A stretch of DNA of 55,933 bases from Prevotellaceae bacterium UBA2738 (GCA_002353585.1 DEJW01000046.1:114685-170617), one strand, 5' to 3'; numbered from the stretch's first letter, positions 33,744 to 43,472 are shown. The notes: generated by a model from the letters alone, not told the origin. A program made the numbers and translations.

Positions 33744-33774
33744 GTTCATAGTTCATAGTTCATAGTTCATAGTT
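33744..33774. repeat. Period-7 array GTTCATA at the gpmI promoter
   Basis: Four exact units plus a partial one, covering the -33 region of gpmI and lying between the divergent gpmI and mraZ promoters. Confidence 0.95.
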
Positions 33775-33826
33775 AAGTTTTGTAAACTGTTAAATATAAT
33801 TAAAAACGCGCTTTTTGGTAAAAAAG

Positions 33827-33851
33827 TGGAGTAAAGTGGGGAAAAGTGGGG
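33827..33851 (+). promoter_or_regulatory. Probable MraZ operator: three TGGRG boxes
   Basis: TGGAG (33827-33831), TGGGG (33837-33841) and TGGGG (33847-33851) are separated by exactly 5 nt. This matches the described MraZ site of direct TGGGN repeats with 5-nt spacers. They end 11 nt before the -7 box and cover the -33 region, so MraZ binding should repress the dcw promoter. Confidence 0.75.
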
Positions 33852-33861
33852 AAAAAATTTG

Positions 33862-33869
33862 TATCTTTG
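33862..33869 (+). promoter_or_regulatory. Promoter -7 box of the dcw cluster
   Basis: TATCTTTG just downstream of the TGGRG boxes; leader of about 40 nt to the mraZ ATG. Confidence 0.7.
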
Positions 33870-33915
33870 CAGTCGAGATATAAAAAAGAGGTAAAAACCC
33901 AAATAAGTGCACAAA

Positions 33916-34362
33916 ATGAGATTCCTTGGCAACATAGAAGCAAAGACCGATGCAAAAGGTCGCGTGTTCCTGCCAGCTACCTTCCGTAAGGTGCTGCAGC
34001 AGGAGGGCGTAGAGCAGCTTGTGATGCGTAAGGATGTGCATGAGAAGTGTCTTGTGTTGTACCCTCAGACAGTGTGGAACGAGCAGATGGATGCCTTGAG
34101 ACAGCGCTTGAACCGTTGGAACAGACAGCAGCAACAGATATTCCGTCATTATGTAAGCGATGTTGAAACTCTGTCACTCGACGGAAATGGTCGTTTCCTC
34201 ATATCACGCCGCTATCAGGAGATGGCAGGCATAGAGCAGACAGTACGTTTTATTGGCGTTGGCGATACGATAGAGATATGGGCTGACGCGGAGTATAGTA
34301 AGTTTGCTGAGCAGAAAGATGATTTCGCTAACGCATTGGAGCAAATGATGTCAGATGTGTGA
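33916..34362 (+). CDS. mraZ: Transcriptional regulator MraZ
   Basis: 148 aa from the ATG at 33916 (MRFLGNIEAKTDAKGR); a GTG at 33907 is the alternative. Two AbrB-like swapped-hairpin repeats each with a DxxxR motif (DAKGR near residue 12, DGNGR near 91). MraZ forms ring-shaped oligomers that bind the TGGGN repeats of its own promoter and represses the dcw operon. First gene of the cluster; overlaps rsmH by 8 nt. Confidence 0.95.
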   Translation: MRFLGNIEAKTDAKGRVFLPATFRKVLQQEGVEQLVMRKDVHEKCLVLYPQTVWNEQMDALRQRLNRWNRQQQQIFRHYVSDVETLSLDGNGRFLISRRYQEMAGIEQTVRFIGVGDTIEIWADAEYSKFAEQKDDFANALEQMMSDV

Positions 34363-35281
34363 ACCAGCCTATCACATACCCGTGCTGCTTGATGAGAGCG
34401 TAAATGGCTTGAACATTAAGCCTTCGGGGATTTATGTGGACGTAACATTCGGAGGCGGCGGGCACAGTAAGGAGATACTTTCAAGGCTGAATGGCAAAGG
34501 GCGTTTGTTCTCTTTTGACCAGGACGCAGATGCGGAGAAAAATATAGAGGCAAGCGAAGGGTTCACCTTTGTACGTTCAAACTTCAGATACCTGAAGAAC
34601 TGGATGCGTTACTATGGCGTTGAAAAGATTGACGGATTACTTGCCGACCTGGGCGTTTCGAGCCATCATTTCGATGATGAGAGCCGAGGTTTTTCGTTTA
34701 GGTTTGATGCTCCGCTCGATATGAGGATGAACAAGCGTGCAGGCAAGACTGCCGCAGATGTGGTAAACGAATATGATGAAGAAAGACTTGCAGACATCTT
34801 CTTTCTCTACGGAGAAATGAAAAACTCAAGGAAGATAGCTTCAATGCTCGTAAGGGCACGTCAGAACAAACCTATACAAACTACGCTGGACCTTATAACA
34901 GCCGTGAGAGGACAGCAGACACCCACTAATACCATGGCTGAAAGCCGTGAGAAAAAAGACATGGCAAAACTGTTTCAGGCGCTTCGCATAGAGGTGAATC
35001 ATGAAATGGATGCTCTAAAAGAGATGCTTTTGTCGGCAACCGAATTGTTGAAACCAGGCGGTCGCCTCAGCGTTATAACATATCACAGTCTCGAAGACCG
35101 TATGGTGAAGAACGTGATGAAAACGGGTAATGCCGAGGGCAAGCGAGTGCAAGACTTCTATGGAAAGGTAGAGACACCATACAGGCTTGTAAACAACAAG
35201 GTGATAGTGGCATCAGCCGACGAACAACAGAAAAACCCGCGCTCACGTAGCGCAAAACTCCGAATAGCGGAAAAACTCTAA
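34355..35281 (+). CDS. rsmH: 16S rRNA C1402 N4-methyltransferase RsmH
   Basis: 308 aa class I SAM methyltransferase modifying C1402 of 16S rRNA. Blocks HIPVLLDESV, VDVTFGGGGHS (SAM site), LADLGVSSHHFDDESRGFSFR, DMRMN and TYHSLEDR are typical. Start ATG TGT GAA lies inside the mraZ stop region (8-nt overlap), so the two are translationally coupled. Confidence 0.96.
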   Translation: MCEPAYHIPVLLDESVNGLNIKPSGIYVDVTFGGGGHSKEILSRLNGKGRLFSFDQDADAEKNIEASEGFTFVRSNFRYLKNWMRYYGVEKIDGLLADLGVSSHHFDDESRGFSFRFDAPLDMRMNKRAGKTAADVVNEYDEERLADIFFLYGEMKNSRKIASMLVRARQNKPIQTTLDLITAVRGQQTPTNTMAESREKKDMAKLFQALRIEVNHEMDALKEMLLSATELLKPGGRLSVITYHSLEDRMVKNVMKTGNAEGKRVQDFYGKVETPYRLVNNKVIVASADEQQKNPRSRSAKLRIAEKL

Positions 35282-35283
35282 GA

Positions 35284-35775
35284 ATGAAAGAAGATAAGGA
35301 CATAAACGAGCAGGAAGAGTTGAATGAAGTTCGACTCGAGGCTACTGAGGTTCCCGAAGAAGGTGATGCCAAGCCAAAATCTGCTGGTGGCGTACTGGGG
35401 CATAAGACCATTGAGGATGTTATCCAGCGTGAGGCTAAAGAGGAGCAGGATACATCCTCACCATTCTCCATCTCAAAGACGTTAGGCGGTGTGATAATAG
35501 CCAAAGCCGTCCAGAGACAGATGGGACTGGTGCTGCTCATTAGTGCGTTCCTTATTATATATATAAGCAACCGTTACGTGTGTCAGAAAAAGATGGTTGA
35601 GATAGACCGTCTGGAAAAGAGCCTTGAGGCGGCACGCTACAAAGCGACGGTATGCACCAGTATTCTGACAGAGAAGAGCAGAGAGAGTAACATCATGGAA
35701 CTGCTCTATAACTACGGCGACAGCACTCTCGCAATACCACAAGATCCTCCATACTTAATAAGAATAGAAGAATAA
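35284..35775 (+). CDS. ftsL: FtsL-like cell-division protein
   Basis: 163 aa small bitopic protein: charged cytoplasmic N-terminus of about 78 residues, one membrane span (LVLLISAFLIIYI), then a coiled-coil-like periplasmic part (MVEIDRLEKSLEAARYKA). Position between rsmH and ftsI and this topology identify the FtsL role (activation of FtsWI with FtsB); sequence identity to FtsL is weak. The N-terminus is longer than in E. coli, as in Bacteroidetes. Directly abuts ftsI. Confidence 0.8.
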   Translation: MKEDKDINEQEELNEVRLEATEVPEEGDAKPKSAGGVLGHKTIEDVIQREAKEEQDTSSPFSISKTLGGVIIAKAVQRQMGLVLLISAFLIIYISNRYVCQKKMVEIDRLEKSLEAARYKATVCTSILTEKSRESNIMELLYNYGDSTLAIPQDPPYLIRIEE

Positions 35776-37956
35776 ATGAGTACCTTCGAATATAATAAAT
35801 CAATGCTTCGTTATTCGATCATCAGTGTAGTGATGACCGTAATAGCCTTGTCTGTGTTGGCAAAAGGCTTTTATATCATGACGGTGCAGCGTTCTTATTG
35901 GAATGAGGTAAACTCATTGATGAAGTTTGACAGTATCGAGGTGGCTCCTATGAGAGGCAACATCCTCAGTGCGGGAGGACAGCAGATGGCTTGCAATCTG
36001 CCCGAATACCGTATGTATATGGACTTTGTGGCACTTAAGGAGGGCAAGGCAGATACCCTGTGGCATGATTCGTTAGGTAACGATACAAAGACGCTGAATG
36101 AACTGTGTATGGGATTGCACAAACTGTTTCCCGAGCAGACCGCAGAAGAGTTTAAGGAGCACCTGAAAGCAGGATACGCAAAGGACAGCCGTTACTGGCC
36201 AGTGGTTAAGAAACGTGTGACCTACACCATGTATAACGAGGTGAAAAAACTGCCTATATTCCGTCTGCGTCCTGGTATCGGAGGCTTTACCGCACAGAAG
36301 TTTATGGTGCGCAATCGTCCTTACGGCTCACTCGCATCAAGTATCGTAGGCGACACATATAAAGAGAAGGGCGTGGCTTATTCAGGACTCGAGTTGGCTT
36401 ATGACTCCATACTGAAGGGCCGTCCAGGTTTCAAGCACCGTCGTAAGGTGCTTAACGGATGGGTTGACATGCTTGATTCTGCTGCTGTTAACGGTGACGA
36501 TATCGTGACCACTATCGACGTAGGAATACAAGACCTGGCAGAGCGTTCGCTCATTAAGGAACTCAAGAAGGTTGGCGGATACACGGGCGTTGCCATCGTA
36601 ATGGAGGTTGCTACAGGCGACATCAAGGCAATGGTAAACATGGACCGCGACCCTGAAACAGGCGAATACAAAGAAGGTCGTAACCACGCCATAGCCGACT
36701 GGTTGGAGCCGGGTTCGGTGTTCAAGACTGCAAGTTTCATGGTAGGTCTTGACGACGGTGTGATAGACACCACTATGACAGTGGATACGGGATGCGGTAT
36801 TCGTGATATGTATGGCGCAAAGATGCGTGACCACAACTGGCACAGAGGCGGCTATGGTCTCATCACGGTGCCAAAGGTGTTGCAGGTCAGCTCAAACATT
36901 GGTGTAAGTGCATTGATAGATAAGTATTATCACAACAATCCGGAGAAGTTCGTGCGAGGACTTCACAGGGTGGGCATAGCAGAGAACCTGCATCTGCCTT
37001 TCCCAGAATACATGCCGCCGAGAGTGCGTATGCCAAAGAAAGACAAGACAGGTAGGCACTATGCCAACTGGAGTAACACGGCATTGCCATGGATGAGTAT
37101 CGGTTATGAGACCAACGTGCCTCCTATTTCTGTCTGTACGTTCTACAACGCTATTGCCAATAACGGCAAGATGGTGCGTCCGAGGTTCGTAAAGAGTGTA
37201 GAACGCAATGGTGAGGTTATTCAGGAGTTCCCTGTGGAAGTGCTGAAAGAACACATCTGTGGTGATAAGGCATTGCATGAGATTCAGACCATCCTGCGTC
37301 AGGTAGTAAGCATTGGTCTGGGTAAGACGGCTGGCTCAAAACATTTTGAGGTGTCAGGCAAGACAGGTACGGCGCAGAAGGCATCAGGTGGTGGCTATAA
37401 GAACGGTACTGTTAACTACCTCCTCTCATTCTGCGGTTATTTCCCATCAAACGCACCAGAATACACCTGTATCGTTTGTATTCACAAGGCTGGTCTGCCA
37501 GCTTCGGGCGGTCTGATGAGCGGACAGGTGTTCCACGACATTGCAGAGGGTATCATGGCAAAGCGTGTGAAGTATGATGCTAAGGGTGCAGGCGACTCAA
37601 CATCAGTTAAGATGCCAGATGTAAAGGCTGGAAACATACTCGCAGCCGACTATGTGCTCTCGCGCTTAGGCATTAAGACCGAAGGCGGTTGGCACGGCAG
37701 TTATGCGGAAGGCAACCCGGTGTGGGGCAGAATGAATCGTACAGACAACAAAGAGATAGTAGAGCGTACTCCACAGGTGGCAAAAGACAAGATGCCAGAC
37801 GTGACGGGTATGGGAGCCCGTGATGCGGTGTATCTGGTGGAGAGTCGTGGCGCGAAGGTAATAATCCACGGTTGTGGTAAGGTGAAGTCGCAGAGCAAAC
37901 CCGTAGGCGCGGCTATAGTACGTGGTGAGAAGGTTACGCTCGAACTGGGCAGTTAA
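35776..37956 (+). CDS. ftsI: Septal peptidoglycan transpeptidase FtsI (PBP3-type) with C-terminal PASTA domain
   Basis: 726 aa class B PBP. N-terminal membrane anchor (about 10-35), dimer/pedestal domain with PMRGNILSAGGQ, transpeptidase with SxxK (Ser314 in EPGSVFKTAS), SSN and KTG (SGKTGTAQK). Residues about 668-726 form a PASTA domain (MPDVTGMGARDAVYLVE...). Crosslinks septal peptidoglycan with FtsW. Abuts ftsL with no gap. Confidence 0.94.
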   Translation: MSTFEYNKSMLRYSIISVVMTVIALSVLAKGFYIMTVQRSYWNEVNSLMKFDSIEVAPMRGNILSAGGQQMACNLPEYRMYMDFVALKEGKADTLWHDSLGNDTKTLNELCMGLHKLFPEQTAEEFKEHLKAGYAKDSRYWPVVKKRVTYTMYNEVKKLPIFRLRPGIGGFTAQKFMVRNRPYGSLASSIVGDTYKEKGVAYSGLELAYDSILKGRPGFKHRRKVLNGWVDMLDSAAVNGDDIVTTIDVGIQDLAERSLIKELKKVGGYTGVAIVMEVATGDIKAMVNMDRDPETGEYKEGRNHAIADWLEPGSVFKTASFMVGLDDGVIDTTMTVDTGCGIRDMYGAKMRDHNWHRGGYGLITVPKVLQVSSNIGVSALIDKYYHNNPEKFVRGLHRVGIAENLHLPFPEYMPPRVRMPKKDKTGRHYANWSNTALPWMSIGYETNVPPISVCTFYNAIANNGKMVRPRFVKSVERNGEVIQEFPVEVLKEHICGDKALHEIQTILRQVVSIGLGKTAGSKHFEVSGKTGTAQKASGGGYKNGTVNYLLSFCGYFPSNAPEYTCIVCIHKAGLPASGGLMSGQVFHDIAEGIMAKRVKYDAKGAGDSTSVKMPDVKAGNILAADYVLSRLGIKTEGGWHGSYAEGNPVWGRMNRTDNKEIVERTPQVAKDKMPDVTGMGARDAVYLVESRGAKVIIHGCGKVKSQSKPVGAAIVRGEKVTLELGS

Positions 37957-37999
37957 GACATAAACGAAATAAAGAGTTACGTAGAAAAGAGTAAATAGT

Positions 38000-39454
38000 A
38001 TGAAACTAAAGGACCTGCTGACAAAGATCAAGCCTGTTGAGATTATCGGTAATGCCGATATAGATATTACGGGCATCAATATTGACTCGCGTAAGATAGA
38101 GTCTGGTCATCTGTTTGTTGCTATGCGCGGCACACAGGTTGACGGCCATCAGTTTATTCCAAAGGCAATAGAGAAAGGTGCTGCTGCTGTACTCTGTGAG
38201 GAAATAGCCGAGCCGGTAGAGGGCATTACTTATGTTAAGGTTGCCGACTGTGAAGACAGTGTTGGTCCTGTTGCCACTACTTTCTATGGCGACCCAACGT
38301 CAAAACTGAAGCTTGTTGGTGTTACGGGTACTAATGGTAAGACCACCATTGCCACCTTGCTGTATAATATGTTCCGCAAGATGGGACACAAGTGCGGGCT
38401 CCTTTCTACCGTCTGCAACTATGTGGATGACGAGGCTTATCCAACGGACCACACCACTCCTGACCCAATAGAACTCAACATGCTTCTTGCCAAGATGGTT
38501 GAGGCAGGATGTGACTATGCTTTCATGGAGTGCTCAAGTCATGCAATAGCCCAGAAGCGTATTGGCGGACTCGTCTTTGCTGGAGGTCTGTTCACCAATC
38601 TTACTCGTGACCATCTGGACTATCACAAGACATTCGAGAACTATCGTGACGCTAAGAAGAAGTTCTTTGACGACCTGCCAAAGGGAGCATTCGCTATTAC
38701 CAATGCCGACGACAAGAATGGTATGGTGATGGTGCAGAATACCAAGGCAACCGTGAAGACCTATTCTACACGTACTATGGCAGACTTTACAGCCCATATC
38801 ATAGAGTGTCATTTCGAAGGCATGTATCTTGAGATGGACGGTCATGAGGTAGGCGTGCAGTTTATAGGCAAGTTCAATGTCAGCAATCTTCTCGCTGTGT
38901 ATGGTGCAGCTCGTATGCTTGGCAAGAATTCAGAGGAAATCCTTGTTGTCTTGAGTACGCTGAAGAGTGTTTCAGGACGTTTGGAACCTATACAGTCTCC
39001 AGAGGGATTCACAGCTGTCGTTGACTATGCTCATACGCCAGACGCACTTGAGAATGTGCTCAATGCCATACATGAGGTGCTTGATGGTAAGGAAGGCAAG
39101 ATAATCACTGTGTGTGGAGCAGGAGGCAACCGTGATAAGGGTAAGCGTCCGCTCATGGCACAAGAGGCTGTTAAGCAGAGCAACAAGGTGATAATCACCA
39201 GTGATAATCCTCGTTTCGAAGAGCCACAGGACATTATCAACGATATGCTTGCAGGTTTGACACCTCAGCAGATGAAGAAAGTGGTGAGCATCGTTGACCG
39301 TAGAGAGGCTATCAAAACAGCCTGTATGCTTGCGCAAAAGGGTGATGTGATACTCATAGCAGGAAAGGGACACGAAGACTATCAGGACGTGAAGGGCGTG
39401 AAGCACCACTTCGACGACCGTGAGGAATGTCGCAAGGCATTTGGCTTGATATAA
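38000..39454 (+). CDS. murE: UDP-MurNAc-tripeptide synthetase MurE (diaminopimelate-type)
   Basis: 484 aa Mur ligase adding the third stem residue. ATP loop VTGTNGKTTIATL; the DNPR motif (TSDNPRFEEP) that recognises meso-diaminopimelate is present, predicting DAP-type peptidoglycan. murF, which usually follows, is absent; the 44-nt gap to mraY instead holds irregular TCGTWA-containing repeats. Confidence 0.95.
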   Translation: MKLKDLLTKIKPVEIIGNADIDITGINIDSRKIESGHLFVAMRGTQVDGHQFIPKAIEKGAAAVLCEEIAEPVEGITYVKVADCEDSVGPVATTFYGDPTSKLKLVGVTGTNGKTTIATLLYNMFRKMGHKCGLLSTVCNYVDDEAYPTDHTTPDPIELNMLLAKMVEAGCDYAFMECSSHAIAQKRIGGLVFAGGLFTNLTRDHLDYHKTFENYRDAKKKFFDDLPKGAFAITNADDKNGMVMVQNTKATVKTYSTRTMADFTAHIIECHFEGMYLEMDGHEVGVQFIGKFNVSNLLAVYGAARMLGKNSEEILVVLSTLKSVSGRLEPIQSPEGFTAVVDYAHTPDALENVLNAIHEVLDGKEGKIITVCGAGGNRDKGKRPLMAQEAVKQSNKVIITSDNPRFEEPQDIINDMLAGLTPQQMKKVVSIVDRREAIKTACMLAQKGDVILIAGKGHEDYQDVKGVKHHFDDREECRKAFGLI

Positions 39455-39490
39455 TGTCGTTATGTCGTAACATCGAAATATCGTAATAGA
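39455..39490. repeat. Irregular ATGTCGTTA-type repeats between murE and mraY
   Basis: ATGTCGTT, ATGTCGTAA, CATCGAA and ATATCGTAA follow each other with 7-9 nt spacing; the last resembles the TATCGTA linker of the hairpin modules. Confidence 0.55.
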
Positions 39491-39498
39491 AGAATAAT

Positions 39499-40779
39499 AT
39501 GTTATATTACCTCTTTAGATTCTTAGAGCAGTGGCATATTCCAGGTTCAGGAATGTGGAGCTACATTTCGTTCCGTTCATTGCTGGCGCTGGTACTTTCG
39601 CTCGTTATCTCAGTGTGGTTTGGTGAGTATTTCATTAAGTGGATGCGCTCCAATGGTGGTACGGAGACCCAGCGCGACCGCACCATAGACCCATACGGAC
39701 AAATGAAACTGGGTGTACCTACTATGGGTGGCATCATCATCATTGTGGCTACTGTAGTACCTTGTCTGCTCTTTGGACGTCTCAGAAATATCTATATGTT
39801 ACTTATGATAGTCACCACCTTGTGGCTTGGTGCCATAGGTTTTGCTGACGACTATATAAAGCTCAAGGTTTCAAAAGACGGATTGCATCCCAAGTACAAA
39901 CTTTTAGGTCAGGCTCTGTTAGGTTTGATTATTGGTCTCACACTCTGGCTGAGTCCTGATGCCGTTATACGTGAGAATGTATCAAAGCAGGAAACCCTGA
40001 ATGGCAAACAGACAACAGAGGTGGTTATACACAAGAGTGAACCAGTGAAGTCCACCACTACGACTATTCCTTTTGTTAAGAACAACAACCTTAACTATTC
40101 AGACACCTTCTTCTCATGGTTAGGTGAACATAAGTCGGCAGGCGGATGGGCGTTCTTCGTCCTGCTCACCACATTCCTTGTTATGGCAGTAAGTAACGGT
40201 TCAAATCTCAATGATGGTATGGACGGCATGTGTGCAGGCAATAGTGCAGTGATATGCGTAGCCTTAGGTATCTTGGCTTACGTCTCCAGTCATATAGGCT
40301 ATGCGGCATATTTCAATATAATGTATATACCGCAGTCTGAGGAACTGGTGATATTCCTGAGTGCCTTTATCGGTGCCTTGATAGGTTTCCTCTGGTATAA
40401 TGCTTATCCTGCACAGGTGTTCATGGGTGATACGGGCTCGCTTGCTATTGGCGGTATAATAGCCGTAGTAGCCATTATAATACATAAGGAACTGCTTATA
40501 CCGATTCTTTGCTTCGTATTCCTTTGCGAGAGCATATCAGTATTGTTGCAGGTTAACGTAGCTAAGTTTGGTAATAAGCGCGGACAGAAACTTCGTGTCT
40601 TCAAGCGCGCACCAATCCACGATGCCTTTCGCATACAGCCAGGTCAGCTTGGTGACGACCTGAAGATACTCATCAAGCGTCCGCGCGGTTGTTGGTTTGA
40701 GTCAAAGATTACCACCCGTTTCTGGATTATCACCATCGGTATGGCGGCACTGGCAATCATCACACTGAAGATAAGATAA
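39499..40779 (+). CDS. mraY: Phospho-N-acetylmuramoyl-pentapeptide transferase MraY
   Basis: 426 aa integral membrane enzyme making lipid I from UDP-MurNAc-pentapeptide and undecaprenyl phosphate. About ten membrane spans; catalytic blocks GFADDYIKL (DD), NLNDGMDGM, YNAYPAQVFMGDTGSLAIG and RAPIHDAFR. Longer than E. coli MraY because of a polar periplasmic insert of about 60 residues (SKQETLNGKQ...) typical of Bacteroidetes. Confidence 0.96.
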   Translation: MLYYLFRFLEQWHIPGSGMWSYISFRSLLALVLSLVISVWFGEYFIKWMRSNGGTETQRDRTIDPYGQMKLGVPTMGGIIIIVATVVPCLLFGRLRNIYMLLMIVTTLWLGAIGFADDYIKLKVSKDGLHPKYKLLGQALLGLIIGLTLWLSPDAVIRENVSKQETLNGKQTTEVVIHKSEPVKSTTTTIPFVKNNNLNYSDTFFSWLGEHKSAGGWAFFVLLTTFLVMAVSNGSNLNDGMDGMCAGNSAVICVALGILAYVSSHIGYAAYFNIMYIPQSEELVIFLSAFIGALIGFLWYNAYPAQVFMGDTGSLAIGGIIAVVAIIIHKELLIPILCFVFLCESISVLLQVNVAKFGNKRGQKLRVFKRAPIHDAFRIQPGQLGDDLKILIKRPRGCWFESKITTRFWIITIGMAALAIITLKIR

Positions 40780-40798
40780 TAAATAGGAGAGATAGGAT

Positions 40799-42145
40799 AT
40801 GAAAAAACTTGTGATACTTGGAGCAGGCGAGAGTGGAGTGGGCACAGCGATGCTCGCTAAACAACAGGGCTATGATGTCTTTGTTTCTGATATGGGAAGC
40901 ATCAAACCTCGATACAAGAAAAAGCTCGAAGAGTGTGGCGTGCGTTGGGAAGAAGGACAACATACAGAGAAGGAGATACTCTCTGCTACTGAGGTGGTGA
41001 AGAGTCCTGGCATACCCGATACCGCTCCAATAGTGAAGGCTCTTATTGCCAAGGGTACTCCAATACTTGCCGAACTGGAGTTTGCCAAGCGCTATAGCAA
41101 GGGCAAGACCATCTGTATTACAGGTTCTAACGGCAAGACAACCACCACATCACTCATCTATTATATAATGAAGAAGTGGGGCGTTGACGTAGGACTTGCT
41201 GGCAATATAGGCAAGAGCTACGCTATGCAGGTGGCTACCAAGGATCGTGACTGGTATGTGTTGGAAATTAGTTCTTTCCAGCTCGACAATATGTTTACAT
41301 TCCATGCTGATGTGGCTGTATTGATGAACATTACTCCAGACCATCTTGACCGTTATGATTTCAACATGCAGAACTATGTTGACTCAAAGATGCGAATAAT
41401 CCAGAACCAGACTCCGAAGGATTCTTTCATATACTGGGTTGAAGACGAATATATAGACAAGGAATTGCAGAAGCGTCTCGATGGTTATGCTCCGAAACCT
41501 ACACCATCAAGTCGTCCTGCTGTAATGGGTAATCCGTCGCTTGTTCCTTTCTCTGACAAGGAAATAGATCCAAACAGTGATTTCCCTCTGCCAGGCAAGC
41601 ATAACCAGCGTAACATGATGGCTGCTTGTGCAGCTGTACGAGCTGCAATGGCAAAGATGGACCTCACTATGGGTCAGCAATGTAAGATGGAGGACATTCT
41701 TACACAGTGCTTGAAAGATTTCCCAGGTGTGGAGCATCGTCTTGAAAAGGTGATAGAGAAGGACGGCATACTCTGGATAAACGACTCGAAGGCAACCAAC
41801 GTCGATGCCTGTCATGTGGCTCTGGAGGCTATGTCACGTCCTACTGTACTTATAGTAGGCGGCAAGGACAAGGGCAACGACTACAACGATATAAAGGCTC
41901 TGGTAAAGGAGAAGTGTTGCGCATTGGTTTACATGGGAGTGGATAATGCCAAACTCCATGCAGCATTTGACGACCTCGGACTGCCCGTTGCCGATACTCA
42001 CTCAATGAAAGAATGTGTTGAGGCTTGCCGTAAGTTGGCAAAAAAAGGCGACGTAGTGCTCCTTTCACCATGCTGTGCTTCATTCGATTTGTTTAAGAAC
42101 ATGGAAGACCGTGGTGAACAATTCAAGACACTTGCAAAAGAATAA
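40799..42145 (+). CDS. murD: UDP-N-acetylmuramoyl-L-alanine--D-glutamate ligase
   Basis: 448 aa Mur ligase adding D-Glu, the second stem residue. N-terminal Rossmann LGAGESGVGTAMLAKQ, ATP loop TGSNGKTTTTSL, and the C-terminal NDSKATNVDA and GGKDKGNDY. Follows mraY by 19 nt. Confidence 0.96.
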   Translation: MKKLVILGAGESGVGTAMLAKQQGYDVFVSDMGSIKPRYKKKLEECGVRWEEGQHTEKEILSATEVVKSPGIPDTAPIVKALIAKGTPILAELEFAKRYSKGKTICITGSNGKTTTTSLIYYIMKKWGVDVGLAGNIGKSYAMQVATKDRDWYVLEISSFQLDNMFTFHADVAVLMNITPDHLDRYDFNMQNYVDSKMRIIQNQTPKDSFIYWVEDEYIDKELQKRLDGYAPKPTPSSRPAVMGNPSLVPFSDKEIDPNSDFPLPGKHNQRNMMAACAAVRAAMAKMDLTMGQQCKMEDILTQCLKDFPGVEHRLEKVIEKDGILWINDSKATNVDACHVALEAMSRPTVLIVGGKDKGNDYNDIKALVKEKCCALVYMGVDNAKLHAAFDDLGLPVADTHSMKECVEACRKLAKKGDVVLLSPCCASFDLFKNMEDRGEQFKTLAKE

Positions 42146-42155
42146 AACAAAATAG

Positions 42156-43454
42156 ATGGACAGCTTTAAGCAACTGCAAAACATATTCAAGGGCGACCGC
42201 ATTATATGGATAATATTCTTCCTGCTATGCATCATAAGTGTGCTGGAGGTGTATTCTTCATCATCCATTCTTGGCTATAAGTCAGGAAACTATTGGTTTG
42301 CGGCTTTCTATCATACCCTGCTCCTCGGTTTCGGACTCGTAGCAATGGTCTGCGTACTCAATGTTCCGTGCCGTTACTTTAAGGTTATGACACCTATCAT
42401 GGTGCCCTTCTCTATACTGTTGCTTATACTTGTTTATCTCATAGGTTCAAAAGAGAACGATGCTGCACGTTGGATTAAACTCTTCGGCATCATTCCGTTG
42501 CAGCCATCTGAGATAGCCAAAGGCACGATGGTGCTCGCTACTGCCCATATTCTCAGTCAGCTTCAGACGCCTAATGGTGCTCATCCTAAGGCTTTCAAAT
42601 ATGTTATGCTTACATCAGGAGTGCTCATTGCGCTTGTTCTTCCCGAGAACTTCTCTACGGCAGCATTGATGGGAGTGGTGGTATTCCTTATGATGATTAT
42701 AGGCAGAGTACCTCTCAAGCAGTTGGGGTACCTCTGTTCTGCTGTTGCCATCATAGGCGTTGTGGCAATAATGCTCGTATGGGCAGTGGGTAAGTCTAAG
42801 ACGGAACTGGACGGAGCACTGCCGGCTGAGAAACAGATGACAGAAATGGTTGACAAGCAGCAAAGCGTTGATGAGGCTCAGCCACAGAAGGAGGAAAAGG
42901 CAGAGCCCGTAAAACGTGGTGGTGTGCTTCACCGTCTCGATCTTTGGAAGCAGCGTATTGATGACTTCATGAACAAGAAAGAGGTTCCGCCACATGAATA
43001 CGACCTCGACAAGAACGGTCAGGTGGGACATGCCAATATAGCTATTGCGTCAAGTCACTTCACAGGCGTTGGACCAGGTAACTCCGTACAGCGTGATTTC
43101 CTCCCACTTGCCTTCTCTGACTTTATCTATGCCATAATCTTCGAGGAGTTGGGATGGTTTGGTGCAGCCTTCGTAGCATTGCTCTATATCTCACTTCTCT
43201 TCAGAACGGGCTATATAGCACGACGTTGCCAGAACACCTTCCCTGCCTATCTTGCTATGGGATTGGCTATACTCATTGTGGTGCAGGCTATGTTTAATAT
43301 GTGTGTGGCTGTTGGACTTGCCCCTGTTACGGGACAGCCGTTGCCTCTTATCAGTAAGGGCGGTACATCGTCCATCATCAACTGTATATACATAGGCGTA
43401 ATACTCAGTATCAGCCGTACGGCTAAGAAACGTGAAGAAACCGCATATAACTAA
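42156..43454 (+). CDS. ftsW: Septal peptidoglycan glycosyltransferase FtsW
   Basis: 432 aa SEDS-family polymerase of lipid II at the septum, partner of FtsI. About ten membrane spans; conserved NGAHPKAFK region, SSHFTGVGPGNS, FGDFIYA-like FSDFIYAIIFEELG and TGQPLPLISKGGTS. A charged loop of roughly 45 extra residues (about 215-265, rich in Lys/Glu/Gln) precedes the conserved RL..W segment. Confidence 0.95.
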   Translation: MDSFKQLQNIFKGDRIIWIIFFLLCIISVLEVYSSSSILGYKSGNYWFAAFYHTLLLGFGLVAMVCVLNVPCRYFKVMTPIMVPFSILLLILVYLIGSKENDAARWIKLFGIIPLQPSEIAKGTMVLATAHILSQLQTPNGAHPKAFKYVMLTSGVLIALVLPENFSTAALMGVVVFLMMIIGRVPLKQLGYLCSAVAIIGVVAIMLVWAVGKSKTELDGALPAEKQMTEMVDKQQSVDEAQPQKEEKAEPVKRGGVLHRLDLWKQRIDDFMNKKEVPPHEYDLDKNGQVGHANIAIASSHFTGVGPGNSVQRDFLPLAFSDFIYAIIFEELGWFGAAFVALLYISLLFRTGYIARRCQNTFPAYLAMGLAILIVVQAMFNMCVAVGLAPVTGQPLPLISKGGTSSIINCIYIGVILSISRTAKKREETAYN

Positions 43455-43472
43455 CTAACGACATTATATATT

